Source of the DNA: Candidatus Omnitrophota bacterium
GTDB taxonomy: Bacteria; Omnitrophota; Gorgyraeia; Gygaellales; JAQTUX01
Direction: 5' to 3'
NCBI GenBank assembly: GCA_028707125.1
Contig: JAQTUX010000002.1
Location: 411,695 to 475,694, forward strand
DNA: 64,000 nucleotides
The position numbers and the translations under genes were made by a program. Positions within the stretch are counted from its first letter, which is position 1. Each line of letters opens with the position of its first letter. Of the stretch, positions 39,701 to 54,700 are shown in pieces. The notes below the pieces were generated by a model that searched no databases, was not told where the DNA came from, and saw only the letters and a list, made by a program, of their open reading frames with translations.

Positions 39701-42700
39701 TGAGGTATTGCGCGTAAGAATGCAGCATCTTTGCCTCTGCGTTCTCAAGCTGAGGACGCAAGGCGCGCGCTAGGGCCGACCTCCAGGTCACTTCATCCTG
39801 ATAAAGCGAGCCGCCCGGAAGGGTATAGGCCGCTAAATTCCCCACCTCCTGCATAACGCTTCTGCTGAATGTCTCATCCCCTGCCAGGCACTCTTCAACA
39901 ATCGCCTGCGTATTTACCTTAAAAGGCAGGATGTGCTCATCCGCAACGTCTGAATTATACGCGCTGAAACCGTCATTGCTGATAATGATGACTTTTCTGC
40001 CGGTCATCGCCCCTGCTATCATCCTTGCCGCTCCGTCTTCGCCTTTAAGTTTCGCGGCGACAAACAGATTGGCTGCCTCCGCCCTTATGGGGTTGGTTTC
40101 CGTAGAGGCGCGCGCCTGTATCTCGGCGAGTTTCGCGTGCCTGTCTTCAGGCGCCGCTGCCTGATACTCTGCCTCCAGCGGCACCATTTCCGCCTGCGCG
40201 CCAAAGAACTCCCGCCATTTATTCTCGCTGCCTACTTCAAAAGTGCGGATATAGCCGTTCTCATCCACAATGATCTCGGTGCCCGCGGGCAGCCCCTCAT
40301 CGGCGATTGCCTGGAGGGCGTAACGGTCGTTCTTCCAACTATCCCAATTACCGCCGGTCAGGCAATCCTCTGCTGCCGTCTTCTGAGAATCCATAGAGCC
40401 GCTGAAGCTCACGCCTATTACCCTGCTGTTCTGCCGCGACAAGCTCCTCTTCAGCGCCCAGGCGCTCTTGTAAGTATTGCCGATGCCCCCTTCAGGGGTA
40501 AGGATCTCCTCTAATAACTGGACGTACTGCGCGGGCAAAGGCAGGAAATTAAGCAGCACGATATCTATTGCCGGCTCATGCAAGCTCTCCTGCAGGGTGC
40601 CGTTGACAACCAGGGTGCCTAACCTCGCTCCCAAAAGCCGCGTCCTCTCCATAAAGCTCAAGGATGACTTGTTTGACTGCTCAAAGACCTTCTTAAACGG
40701 CGTTTCAAACACCTCCAGGCCCTCTGCCAGCGCCTGGTATTTCGCCCCCATATTGGCGAACTTGATATTGGGGAAGGAATGGCGCGCCAGAGGGAACAGC
40801 AGATTCAGGGCGACGGCGAATGATACGTTGGACTTTTCCAGGTTCTCCCACTGATCTTTTAGAGAAGCATTCTCCAATAATTCAGCAAAAGAACCGATCT
40901 TTGCCTTGCCGTCCTTCTCGCCGTATAATCCCACTGAATACGACCTGGTGAACATCTCCGCGGCGAATTTGACTATGTCTGTAAGCTTGTTAAATGAAGG
41001 ATACCTGTCCAGTATGTCGCTGTAGACCTCTTTGGTGGCCTTGATGCCAAGCAGAGCAGCGTCTCTTTGCGTGATCCAGAACTGGCCTAATGTCTGAGAC
41101 AGCAGGCCCTTGGCAAAATTGGTATATTGGGAGGGTATCATAATTTCCTGTGCCACGGCGCCGGTGGCTGTGATGGCGATATACAACGGCGCGATCACGC
41201 TGAGGATATTCCAGGCGCTTCTGGCGGTCACGTCATAGAACAGGCCCTTTGTGGCTGCCAGCCCTGTTCCGCCTATGCGCTGGGACAAAGAAGGTTTATT
41301 AATATCATATCTGCCGAAGGGATGGGCCAGCAGGCTCATCGCCCCCAACGCGGCAATAATCCCGCCGGTTACGCGCAGCGCCTCTGCCGGAGCCCTGCCC
41401 TTTAAGCTCAGGGCGTCAACTACCTTAAGGGCGGTTGTGTTTTCAATACCCAGGCCTTTCAGGTCGGCGCTGTCAAAGCTGCCCATAGCATACAACAGGC
41501 CGCCCGCTCCTATTAATCCCAGATCGCTGAACACCGGATGCTCAACGCCCCTTCTATACCAGCTGCTAAGGCTCTGCCGCGTGCCCTCCCACATACCTGA
41601 CACGCCTTCTCTGATCGCGCCTGACTGTACCCGCTCGCCTCTGGCATTTGTATAGAACGCCTTTTCCGGACGGCCCTTCCTGTACGTCTCCCAGGCGCGG
41701 GCGCCGAATCTTGTAACGCTCTTAACCAGCGCGCCTTCAATAAGGGCAGTGGTCAAATCAGCCGGCATACCTTTATATTCGCTGAACAGATGTGGCGTTG
41801 AGGCGTCTTTCCAGTTAAATCTTTCGGGATGGCGGCTGATCCAATTCTCGGTAAGCGACACCGCGGGGTCAAACACCGCTTTTTTGGCTCCGTAGACCAG
41901 GGCCGCGACTGATACGGTATCTATGGCAAAAGAAGCGATCCTGGGAGTATGCCTGGCTAACATTCCGGCTATGGCGCCTGCTGCGGCATAAGCAGCCAGA
42001 TCCAGCGGCTCTGTAATATCATTATTATAAAAACCGTAACCCAGCCCGGCAGCCGCGCCCAACAAACCATAGGTAAGAGGATAACTTATACCCTTGGATG
42101 TATCCCAGGCCCTTTCTGTCCTGATAAAGCTCTCGCCGAAGACCCTGCTCAAACCTGACTTGGGATTGGAAACGACGGGGCTGAAGCGGATATTCCTGGC
42201 TAAAAGCATTCCGCCCAGGCCGCCGATCATCAGGCCGGCGTTGGCAACATAATTGGCGAAGACCGAATCTCCCTGTTCGCCGCTATGATACAACGCTAAA
42301 CCGGTTGCCATCATCGCCGCCGGCGTAAGCACTGTGCGCTCTGCCGCGGCCTGGACAATATTGCTCTGCGCTATGGCGCGCGCAAGATTGGAATTGGCCG
42401 CCTTAAAGTATCCTGCCCCGGCAAAATTCCAGATCGCGGCAGCGCCGATGCTGGCAGAGGCCACCTTATCCAGGCCGTAGGCAACGTAGGCCGACTGGTT
42501 TTTGATCGCGCCCCACTTCTGGCTCCAGTCCTCTCCCTGCATAGGCCAGGCAGGGATGCCGATGCTCAAGGCCGTATTCAGGCGCGTAAGGTTGGCCGCC
42601 TGATTGTAGACGCCGGCGGCAATGTAACCCCACTGCTGCGCGGCGGATAACTCACTGAATAACATGTTGCTGCCGTCTGCCATCCTCATCAGCCAATCGG

Positions 42701-45700
42701 TCTTCGTCTTACCGCTGAACAGCGGTCTACTGTAAGTCATTCCCAGAGGAGTATATTCAATGAAGACATTTCTCTCAGCCAGCAATCTTTCCGGCGCGTT
42801 AGTTGCTTTGGTTATCTGCCTGCCGGCATACCTGAAGCCAAGAACGCCCAAGGTGAAGCTGCCTGCCAGACGACCCATGTTCGCGGGATTGGCCTTTATC
42901 TCTTCGCCTATGCCGGCGGCGATCTGAGGCATTATCGTAGAAAGGGTTAATGCCTGCTTCAGGGTCTCTAAAGGATTGGAAAACGCGTAAATGGTGTAGC
43001 TGTGGCTTGCCGCCTGTAATGCAAGATCAAGCGCTCCCGCGACATAGCCGGGGATGAAGGCGTAATACCCGAATTTTTCATTCATCGCCTGGTCAAACGC
43101 CTTGCGCTCTTTCAGTTTAACCGCGTCTACCCTGCCCTCAAGATTCTCGCCAAAACCCATCCTGCCTGCCGAGGCGATCAACGTCCTGCCCGGGTCCAGC
43201 ATAATGCCGCTTATCTGCGCTCCCCAGCCCAGGGAATTCACCAGAGGACGATACATCTCATCCTTGGCGATCACGGTTGAGCCGGCAAGAAAACCAAGTG
43301 TGTTTTTAGTCAAGCCGGTCATTTCATCAAAACCCCTGCCTAATGCCTTTGGATAATAAACGGCAAGGTCTTTTGCCTTTACGGCAAGACCGCGGCCGTA
43401 ATCTAATCCCTTATATACCCGCAGTAACAGGTTGTGGACTATCTGCGGATTATTTTTTATGGCGGGGATAAGAAAATTCAGCGCCTTGCCGCCTGCCCAT
43501 GACACTCCTGCCAGCGGAAGAGTGACCTGCAGGCCCTTAAGATGCAGGGCTAATTGGCCTGATAAACTGTTCGGCAGCTTCCAGGCATCTTCTTTGCCGC
43601 GGTTCTCTATGCCGTTAAGAATGTATCCCGCGGCCGCATTAAATGTAACTATCTCCGCGATCTTGAATAGCGCCTTGGCCTCTGCGCTATACTTGCTTAC
43701 AAGGTCCATTGCCAGCCGAGGAGTGTTGAGCGCGATGACGGTCGCGGCGCCGTAGCCAAGCGACCTTCCGGCTTCAGACCAGCTGTCTAAACTCCAATCC
43801 TTTTCATAGAGGCCTTTCTCCGCGTAGCCGATAACAGGGGCTGCCAAGGCGTTAAGCGTTATCTGCGGATGCTTCGTGACAAAACCTGTAAGCTTCGCGG
43901 GTATGCCGCGGCCATACCACAGGCCGTTGGCTATGCCGACGGTGGCTGCGCCGTAGGCCCCTATCTTTCCTATGTCAGATAAACTGTCTATACTCCAGTC
44001 ATTTCCGAATACGCCATTTTCAATATAGCCAACGACAGGAACGGCTAAGGTGTTAAGCGTTGCCTGCGGGTGCTTGGTGACAAAACCGGCGACATTCGCG
44101 TAGAGCTTCGGCGCCAATTTCATTATGGCCGTTCTCCAGCGATACCCTCCCAAAGCCGGCAGAGTGACCATAAGCCCTTTAAGCGACAGATCTATAAGAT
44201 CAGAACTGCTGTTCGGCAGCTGCCAGGCATCATCCTGGCCGCGATTCCATATTCCGTTTACTCCGTATCCGCTGGCGAGGGTGCCCGCGGCCGCGCCTGT
44301 GGTCCAGAGCAGGCCTTTACCGGTTTTGACTAAAACAGGGTATTGGCTTAAGAACCCGAACATCTTACCTGGAATATTGCGTCCGGCATACAGCAGGTTG
44401 GCTGCCACTACAGTCGCGCCGCCATAAGCGAAGGTCTTGCCGGCGTCAGACCAGCTGTCCATGCTCCAGTCCTTATCATACAGGCCCTTTTCCGCGTAAC
44501 CGACAACAGGGACTGCCAAAAGATTAAGCGACAACTTCGGATGAGCCGCGGCGCTGCCGCTCACCACGCCTATCTTTGAAATACCCTTGATTATAATGCC
44601 GTTCTTATCAAGTATCTGCCGGATTTCGGGAGTATTGATACCTTTTGTAATATTGTGCTGGGCCTTGACTGCCGTGGCCGTCCTTAAAGCGCTGTCTCCG
44701 GTCTTGAAACCGGCTTTATAAGCGGCCTTTAACAACGGCTTTGTAATGGCGTTGGCTGCTTCCTGCACGTTCTCTCCGCGCATGCCGCCGGCAAAACCAG
44801 AAGCAAATTTCATTATGGGCTTTCTTAACAGATACGTCGCCAAAACCGTCAAGGTAATCGGCAGCCCCTTAACAGACAGGTCTGCTATATCCGAGATGCT
44901 ATCCGGCAGGGCCCAGGCGCCATCCTGCCCGTGATTCCATATACCATTCACTGTATAGCCGGCAACAAGATTACCTGTTGCTACCGCGCTGCTCCAGAGC
45001 AGCCCCTTGGCAAGCTTGCCGGAAACATTATATTTTCTGGCGAAGTCCCCTATCATCCCGGGTATGCCGCGGCCATACCACAGGCCGTTGGCTATGCCGA
45101 CGGTGGCTACGCCGTAGGCCCCTATCTTGGCTATGTCAGACAAGCTGTCTATGCTCCAGTCGTTTCCGAATACGCCCTTTTCCGCGTAGCCGATAACCGG
45201 AACGGCCGCGATGTTAAGCAACGGCCGCGAATGGAGGCCGGCCCAGTTCATTACGCCGGCAGACATCCTTCCTACGGCGCTCGCATTCACCCACTTAATG
45301 CCTGCCTTTGCCCAGCTGCCAGCATAACTACCCGCGCCTTTCAATATCTTCCATGTGCCGCCAGCCAGGCCCCTGACAGCAGATACGCCTAATCCCTGAT
45401 ATAGATACGTCTCCGCGACAGTGCCCACGCTTTCGCCTATTGTCATCGGCCGGCCCAGGTATTGCGCGCTGTTATAATGCCCGTAGCCAAGGAAGGCGCT
45501 CGTCCAGAAAGGAACTCCCGGAGCGCTGGTCGCGCTCTTTATCAGATTACCTGTTGCCGTGCTTGCCCTGTATAAGAAGCCGGCTCTGCCCGTTATCTCC
45601 GCTCCCGCAGCCCCCCAACCCAGGAATTTAGCGCCCAAAGAAGTGCCCATCTTGCTGCCGGCGCCCGGGAGCAGGAATGTCGCCGCCAGCAAACTATCCT

Positions 45701-48700
45701 CTCCGAATGATAAAGGCCTGCCCTGATATTGCATAGATGCCCAGTTAGCCGCCACATCTGTGACGGCAGCGGCTGAAGGGATCATCAATCCCCTCGCGCC
45801 GACACCCAGCTTAAGCAACTGGCTGCCGTAATATACTTCAAGAAATGTCTGTCCTGCCTTGCCCCAGTATCCGATACCCCTCACCCAGGGATTTTCAGAT
45901 TGCAATGCGGAATTCATCGGGCTGTATCCTTTTGTCCAGGCATCTTTCCCGTAGGCGCCGACGTAGTAGGCATTATTGAACCAGTAAGGCGCGGCATCAG
46001 AACCATGCAACCTGCCTAACGTCTTATCATAGGCCCATACGATCCCGCCGATGCCATACTCTATGCCGCTCTGCCCATACGTCAGGCCGGAGTTCAAGGC
46101 GCTGCCTACCGTGTTTATCGCAGCCACTATTTCCTGAGAACCGCCAAGGGTGTATAACTTCACTGATGTGCCGTCGGATTTGCGCAGTTCCCAGAATCTC
46201 CAGTTTTCATCCGGCAGGCCTTTTGTATCAATGCCTTTGCCGTCCGCGGTCCTGATCATCCTTCCTATCTCTGCGTCGCTGTATATGTAAGGCCCGGCGC
46301 TTGTCAGCATAAGCAGGTGATTCTCTTCAAGGGCCCCGATTGCCGCGCTGCCCGTATCCGCTACCGGCCTCCAGGCCCTGCCTAAAGCCCCCCTTGGCCT
46401 GCCGCCTTCGTCAAAATACAGCACACCCTGCGCCCGGCCGGTGAGGGGATTGACCTGCGCGCTGCCCGGGGCGATCTGCCACAAGACATCCAGACCCTTC
46501 TTGTCCAAAGCAATATTGACATGACTGCCCGGTTCAACAAGTGAATGGTCAGCGATCGCTTCCTGCGCTCTCGCGATGTCCTTCTGCGCGTTAAGCGACA
46601 TATTGGAAAGGATATCGCCTATAGAAAGCTGCAAGCCATAGGCGTCTTCGGGAATATTGCTTGCAAGGTTACGCAGGTCTTTCATATCTTCGGGAATACT
46701 GTTGATCAATTCCTTTTGTTTCTGCGAAGCGGCATCCTTCTTGCCCGTATTGATATAAGCCAATAACTCCATAAATCCCTGCTGCACTCCGGGAAGGACC
46801 TTATCCAATTTTTCTTTTTTCTGTTCGGCGTATTTCAGGTCACCCTTGAGCTGGGCATTCCCGATCTCTATGGCCCTGGCCTGGTCCTGTGCCGTGTATT
46901 CCCCTTTTACCGGGAAGATGCCGTTTCGGGCCTCCCATTCACTTTGCGCGGTGCGGGCAGAGGCGATGGCCTGCGCGGATACCTGCTGGCCGCTGATCAG
47001 GTCCCAGCCCCTTCCCAAACTGTCTACGATTATGTTCCCGTAATTGTCTGTAACACGCGCCTCTTCCGCGCCATTCTTCAGTACGATAGCGGGCTTGCCT
47101 TCTGTGGCCTTATCATCCACGACCAATAATATGCCGCTGCCGGGCGCGCCCAATTCCCTTGAGACAAAATACTTTTCATTATTGACAAAGGTTACCAGGC
47201 CCATCCCGTTCTCGCCGGACTCAAGGGAGGTGCCCGCGGGGACCGCCTGATTGAGCGCGGCAAGGTAAGGATCAAGCGGTATGGAATTGACGAGCGCCTT
47301 GCTGAGCGCTGCTATGGCAGTGGGCAGGGCCGTCCCGGACGGAGCCAAGGCCGCCTTTAATTGCGCCGCGAGGGCAACGCCGTCGGCGTCTCCGTATAAC
47401 TTGAATAACTCCTCTGCCTTATTTATGTTCTGCAGAGCGACGTCATTTTTGCCGTTATTGTAATTGTATAAAGCCAGATTGTAGAAATTATCAGCCAGGC
47501 CTATTACATTCCTGCCGGTATCGTAGGCGTTGTCCGCGCGCGTCTGCGCGTCCGCGTACCTGCCTACCTTAAGATAATACTGCGTTAACTGTTCATCAAC
47601 GATCGCCTGCGGGGCAAATGCCTCGCCTACGATGCTCTTAAGCTTATCCTTATCGCCTGCCGCCAATTCCTTGTATTTGCCCCAAGTTATCTCCTGGGAT
47701 TTATCCGGCCCGAACTTTAACACGGCATCCTTGGAATATTCCACGAGATAGGTCAGGTCAGATATCTCAAGGGTGTCGGTGTTTACTATGAACGCGTGGT
47801 CCCACTTGCCGTCCTTGTCCATATCGCCGTATGCCAGGCGCAAAGGTATGCCCAATTTAACGGCTATCGCCGCGCCCTCGGCGTTAAAGTTAACGCAGGG
47901 GCCGAGCATCTCCTGCTTGAGCTTGTCGTTATATTTCATCTCGGTGAAGATGAAGCTTACCAGTTTGCTGTCATTATCCACTTCAGCCCTGAGGTTCTCA
48001 ACATTAAGTTCTCCTCTGGCCTTCAACTCGTCTATCTTGTCATAGACCGGCTTTGATTCCGCCGCGCCTATCCTCTGTATGGCCGGCTCATTGGCGATCA
48101 AAGGAAGCAGGACATCCAGGACCTTGCCTATGACCCTTTCAGGCAGGACAAATTCCGCTTTTAAGGGGCTTTCATCCAGATTGGTAAATCTGGCTGTGAA
48201 GGGGCTGCTCAATTCCGATATGGTTCCGTCCAAACTTATGGACCCGACTCCGGATATGGCATTTCCGTCAACGCCGATCCTGTCCTTGACCTCCCATGCA
48301 TCAACCACTGCTTTTGAAGGAAGGCCTACTCTTGTCATGCCTGTAACCTCTACCTTACCTTCGGCGTTGGTGTAGAGTTTTGACCCATCCTTTATAACAT
48401 CAAGATAGGCGTCTATTGTGTCCGCGCCCTCGGCATCCTTGCCTTTACCTATATTATATGTAAGCGCCAGCTCCTCTGCCCTGTATCCGCCCACGTTCAC
48501 CGTGCCGTCCTTTGCCTTGAATACGTGCAGGATGAGCTGGCCCAGATCATCCGTGCTCTTCAGATGATGTATACCGGTGAAATAGGACAATTGCCCGTTC
48601 TCGTTAAAATATATGTTTGAGCCGTTGGCAGCCAAGAGGTCTGCGGTAGGAAGCCCTAAAGGACTGACGGCCTTCGCGTATACAGTGTTATCTCCGGCGT

Positions 48701-51700
48701 TATTCAACAGCTTGAGCCCCTGCGTATCCTGGGATATGGAGCCGTTCAGCAGGCCGCTGAGGTTGACATTCAACCACTGGTCTTTACCCATAAGCATGCC
48801 GTTGGCGGTGTCCCTTACCATCTCCACCTCGTGGAAATTGGTCTTGGCCTTATGAAGGGCATCATATTCCGCGTCAAAGGCCTGCCTCAATTCAGCCGGC
48901 TTATCGGCAATACCCGCCCTGGCATCCGCCACATCATTGACGAGCTTGGCAAGCTCTGTCTTCTGGTTCTTTACATGTTCAAGGTATGCTTCATCCATTT
49001 CCTCCACGGACAGATCCTTGTGCTCTGCTTCAAACTTGCTCCTTGCCTCCCTGTCTGATTCAGCGATGTTCTGGAATATGTCCTGCACAACGGCAAGGGT
49101 CAGCCTGTCATTTGCCATCTGCGCGGGCGGCAGGAAAGGAGCCAGGCCCTGCGGCTTCAACCTCAACATACCCACCTCTGAATCAGGCCCGTATCCGGGT
49201 ATATCCTTGAAATCCAGGGCAAACGGCACATCCACCGTGCCCGCGTCGCTCATATCGCTATAAGTGCTTGAGCCGGAGAGTTTCACGCTGTCCTTCACCA
49301 CGCCGTTATACAACCGCCCGTCCCTGCCCATGACAAACTCTTTGGCGATCGCGTCTACGCGCTGCGCTACGTTGTGATAGTTACCCTGCTCATCAATGTA
49401 GTCCTCAGACACAAGCAGGCCTTCCGTACCCTGCTTTTCCAGCGATAACCGCCCGGAATATAGATCGATCCTTCCGTCTTTGAAATACACGGTCTTGTCT
49501 TCAGCCACTACTGCGTTCCCTGCCTGTTTGCCCTGAGGGTCAACAAGCCGTATAAGCGCGGCATCGGCTCCGGTGGTGTTCTTCATAATCAGGCCGGTGG
49601 TATCCTGATAAGCGCGCGCGTTGAACTCCGTGGAGAAATCCAGGACGATCCTCTGGCCTGAAGCAACCATGCCGTCAGGCCCGCTCTGGGGATACAGATA
49701 ATGGATGTTCCTGCGGTCGGCGTCCGAAACAGGAAGCCCCATGCCATAGACCATATGGTATGTGTCGCTATACGCCGCGAAGGCGGCATCCTTGTTGGCA
49801 TTGAATTCCTCGTCGCTGCCAAACATTATTTTATTCATAAGTTGAGGGTGGCTTTCCCACATCCCGCTGAAGACCGCCTCATCCATGCTCACTGCCCCGG
49901 CTGAATTACCGGAATTCAAGCTAAGCAGGTTCATCGCGTTCTGGGCCAGCGCCTTTTTCTTGTCAGGATTCTTCAGTATCTCCTCTTTCTCCTGATCGGA
50001 AAGATTCCTGAAATTCTCGATCAACTGATTGCGGGACTCTTCTATTCTCTGTTTACCCTCTTCAAACGCCTTCTGCTGGTCTGACTGCACCAGCTGCTCC
50101 GGAGGCGTAAACCTGGAAAGGTCGGAATCAACTAATTCAAGCTTACCCTGGTGTCTTACCGGCTCGCCGTTCTTATTCAACCGCTCAACCGCGGCTACGG
50201 CCGCCGTCCTTAAGAATTTCTGTTCGCTGATATTTTTACCGTCATATATCCTGCGCTCCGGTGAGACCAGAGAATTATCAAGGTCAACGTCAAGATAAAC
50301 CCTTCCGTCAATACCTATATTAAATGTATGCGTGAGTTTCGGCGCGGGAGTGCCGGCGGCAATAAGACCGCCGTCTGGATCATACGAGATATCGTTTATG
50401 TTGTAAACTTCTCCAGGTATTGCCGTGATCGAGCTTTCCGCGTCAGGCCTGAATCCGGCATAGCCGCCCTCCGCGTCAAAATACAGCTCTTCGCCTGTCT
50501 TGTTGGCGATGTGTTTGCCGTTCTCATCAACGATCTTTATGTAATGGGAATTGCCCAGCGTGAGCTTGCTGGTATTCTGCGATAACTGCGCGCTGAATGG
50601 CGTAATCAATGTGGACAACAGCGACTGCCCGCTCACCATGCCGTCTTTCAACGGGCTGAGCTTATGATTATCCTTGAAGCGTTCGGCATAGGCAACAGCC
50701 AATTGCTCCAGTATCTTCTGGCCGTCCTGCTTATCAGGCGCTGACCTGACCTCGCCGGGTATGCCGCTGTCCTCGGCTATCTTGTTTAACTCTTCTAATT
50801 CCGTCGCCGGGCCTTTGGCAGTGCTTTTAGCGGATGCCTCTACATTATCGTAGAACTTCTTAAGGTCGGAGAAGCTGGTCAGGACCGGCGGGACGTAAGC
50901 CATATCGCCCATTTTCTCCAAGAGGATGCTGCCTATCTTTGCTTCACCTATCTGCTGCTCTATCCTCTTGTAGGAATCGAACGTGGTTTGGCCTGTCTCG
51001 ATCTTGCCGTCTTTCTGTGCAGCCCAGTAAAAGTTATTATCGTATAATTCTACGCCTTCGTCGACAGAAACGTATTGCTGCGCGTCGGGGCCGCTGCCGG
51101 AGAACTCAAAGGTAAAGGGCAATCCTTTGACTTTGTATCCGCCGAAGGTAGGCAGCCCATTCGTGGTATAGCTATGGCCGACGATCCTTCCTTTGGGAGA
51201 AAACTCCTCAAACCTGCCTGTGCCGGAGAAGAAACTGCCATTTTCATCAAAATACGCCTCCTGCATAGTGCCGTCGGCAAGCGTACCCTCGGACATAGCA
51301 ATACTACCCACATTATGAATCTTGCTGTTATCCTCAACAGTTATTAAAGTAAGGAAATCATCCAGCGGCCCGCTGATACTGGCGTACCTCATATTGCGCT
51401 GGTCTAAGGACATTGAGCCGGAGAACAGGGTGCTTAAACTGTCTATTTTTACGCGCTGGCCTATCGCCTTGTTACCTATGGCAGTAACGAGGTAATCGCC
51501 GGCAGCTGCCTTCTCAACGTCGGCACTTGTGGTGGTAGGCGTGGCCTTGCCTGCCTGCTCAAGTTGGTCCTTAAGCCCCTGCTCAACGCCGGGCACAACA
51601 GAACCGACAACAGGTAGACGGGTCATCTTATCGTCGATGTTTCTTGAAACAAAGGTTAAGTCTCCTTCTTTGATCCCGTCGCCAGGTTTAACCGAACCGA

Positions 51701-54700
51701 TTGAGGCGGCAACATCGTGCCAACCCTCTGCGTCAAGGTATCTGTCCAACCCTTCTGCCTTCCTGAAGAACGGCCTGCCTTGATCGCCTTTTTCCCACTC
51801 AAGCCGGGCGACCTTTGTCTTGCCCTCTATGCCGTCAACCGGGTCTTTTAAGACAACACTCACCTGTTGGCCGTCAAAGGCCTTATAACCCTGTATCTTG
51901 TAATCAGTGGCGTTGCCATATTTATCGAAGGTAACGCTGTTGGAGCCGCCAAGGTAGTTAAAGCCGTTATATACCCCGTCCGATCCCTGCTGGATAGCAG
52001 GCATAAACGGATGCTGACTGTCAAAACCCTCTAAACTGACCCGCGCGTTGCGAAAAGCCGGAGAAAAATCTATCTGCCCCAGCGAATAGTTGCCGGTTGT
52101 ATCTGTAAATGCCAGTTTCGGGTCGTATTCAATGCCCAATTCAGGGCTGCCTTTCGTCACCTCATAAATGGTGTCCCTGAACCTCCTTAAGGAATAAAGC
52201 CTGTCTGCAAGCTCCGGCAGCTCGCTGCCTCCGGATGAATCTTCCGGCACAACCTGCGGCTGAAGATAGAGCTTGCCGTTATTGGCGTTATCGTTATCTG
52301 TATAAGAAAGCTCCTTGGGCCCAAGCGCAACCCTCCCCTCTGCCTTCTGAATATCTTCCAGAGGATTGCCGGCCGCATCGTAGGCGCGCTGATACCTGGT
52401 AGCCCTGCCGTCCACTACCTGCTTTCCATACTGCCAGTCCCCTCCTGCTTTTGCAGATGCCACCGTGCCCCAGCCGTGAGAGCCCTCTTCAGGCACTATC
52501 GCGCTGATCAGCCGTTCATTGATATTGCTTCCTGTCAGCCCCGTATTTATCGCCGCGGCCTGCTGTTTATATGCTACTGTGGAATACATATCGGGCCTGG
52601 TGGAAGGGCTAAGCAGGCCGTTGGATAATACCCTGTTCCCCTTGAGATTCCAATAATCTATGCCGTTTATTCTTATGGCTGTTTCAAAATCCTCTTCAAC
52701 AAGGCCTATGCCGCCGCTAAAGGTCAGGTTGTTAGAGCTGACCAGCGTTCCCGGCGTCTCGCTGAGCAGGAAATACGCCTTGTTTGCCGGCCCGGCTATA
52801 ATATCAAGTTTGCGGCTGACAAACCTTATAACGCCCTCATCGGACATAAGGCTTAAGTCCGAATCCGACAGGCGCGTGGATATGGGGAGCATATCCTGCG
52901 GCAGGGCTGATGCGCCTATGTCGCCTCCCAGCCCGGACGCGGACGCTGCCTTTGCCTCTATCGTGGCTTCCAGGCAATCGCTTTCCTCAAATTGGACCGC
53001 TAATTTATCATTGCTGTGCATAACGTCGCGCTCAACACCGGCGCCATCAACAAGCTTCATTGAATCCGCCTGAAGCAGGTCATTGGATACGAAATACGCG
53101 GAAAGCCCGGGGTCCTGCGCTAATTCATCCTGCCCCCGCTTCCTCAGGTCAAATTCTAACGTAGTAACATCCGTCATACGCAGCGTAAAGGGCTCCCTTG
53201 CTCTCAGGACATTAAAGGATGTATCCAGCCGCTCAACACCCGCGTCTTTGTGCGTGCTGTAGCCGAAATAAGATATGGGATTTTTGCTATCGTGCGGCAT
53301 AAACGGCGTGACAGAATAATCCGCGTTAACGAAGCTCACGGCGTTACCCAATAACATATCACGCTTATCTTCTATCGCGTTGCCTGACGCGTCTATCTGC
53401 GCGATCGTCTGCGTATTCGCATCTTTCAGGTTGCCGGGCAGAGTGTAACCGGCTAAATTACCTGCCGGTGTAGCGGCAGCAGCGTCAAACGCGGGCGAAT
53501 GGACCACGGACCCGGGCGCCACCACGAGGCGGATATCCACATCCCTGGTCAATTCGGCTAAATCGCCTGCCTGTCCTGCCCCCGCAAATGTGGTCTTACC
53601 CTCAATAAGGTCCAATCCCGGCGCGTCGTCCCTCTGACGGGCGCTGAATTCAGAGGCGCCTATAAGGCCTGTCAGGCCGCCCAGCTTCACGTCGGCCTTG
53701 CTGCTGATCGCGGTTTCTCCGTTGACATATGCCACGGCATAGGGCTGGCTGCCTGAGAAGCCGACCTGCATCAGGCCCTCTGCCGGCTTAAGCGACTTCG
53801 AACCAACAGAAGTGGTTATGGTTACAGGGACCGGCACCTCCTGTCCGCCCATATACGGCGTCGCGGCCAGGAATGATTCTCTCCCTTTCTCGGGGGCGAA
53901 CCCAACGGCATAAATGCTGTCTTTAATGCCTAACGACTGCGCCAAGCCTTCTGCGCCGCTCTCAAGCATGCGAAAGCCCTTTGTGATCTCCCGCTCATAG
54001 TGGCTTAAATTAGCTTCCTTGACCAACTGCTTCGCCTCTTCAGCGCTGTTGACCGCCTGATTGGCATACACCCGCGCTCCGTCAATCAAGCCCGTATATG
54101 TGCTGAGATTGCCGGTCTGGGTAAAATAATACTGAGCCGGCGACGAAGGCATATTGACCTGCCAGGTCATGGCAGATGCGTCAAATCCGGCAGGACGGGT
54201 GATCGTGCCTGATACGCCGGAGGCATTGACAAAGTTCAAAGGATGCGCTGTTACATAAGCGTTGAAACTGACGCCCAAGGCCGAAAGTGTGGTGCCGGAA
54301 AATTCCACCGCGCCTGTAATGCCCTGTTTGGCTGAATCAACTACATTGATGCCTGCACGCGCGAAATTTTCTATGACCTCGCGCACGCCTTCCTTAAAAT
54401 CGCCGTATTTCTTCAAGTTAGCGAAAGAAGTCAATCCCGAACCTAAAAGCGCCATGTCCAGGCGGCTGCCGCCTTCATAAGCGCTCTGATACATCGCCTG
54501 TATAAGCGCGGCCCCTTGCTGCTCATGCAGAGAGGCAGCGGGCTGAGCAGAGCGATCATCCATCATAACCGCGCCGATTATATTATTCGCGCCGTCTTTG
54601 CTGCGCCACAACGCCTTGACTATATCGGCGTCGGTATTTCCTGCCGAGGCCTCTAATGAAGAAATGTCGGAAGGCAAAGCGGGGATATCTGAGAGAGGTA

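Noticed and set aside
39940-40440. Von Willebrand A domain
   Set aside because: SGSM is present but the first Asp of DxSxS is missing and the later MIDAS residues are not evident.
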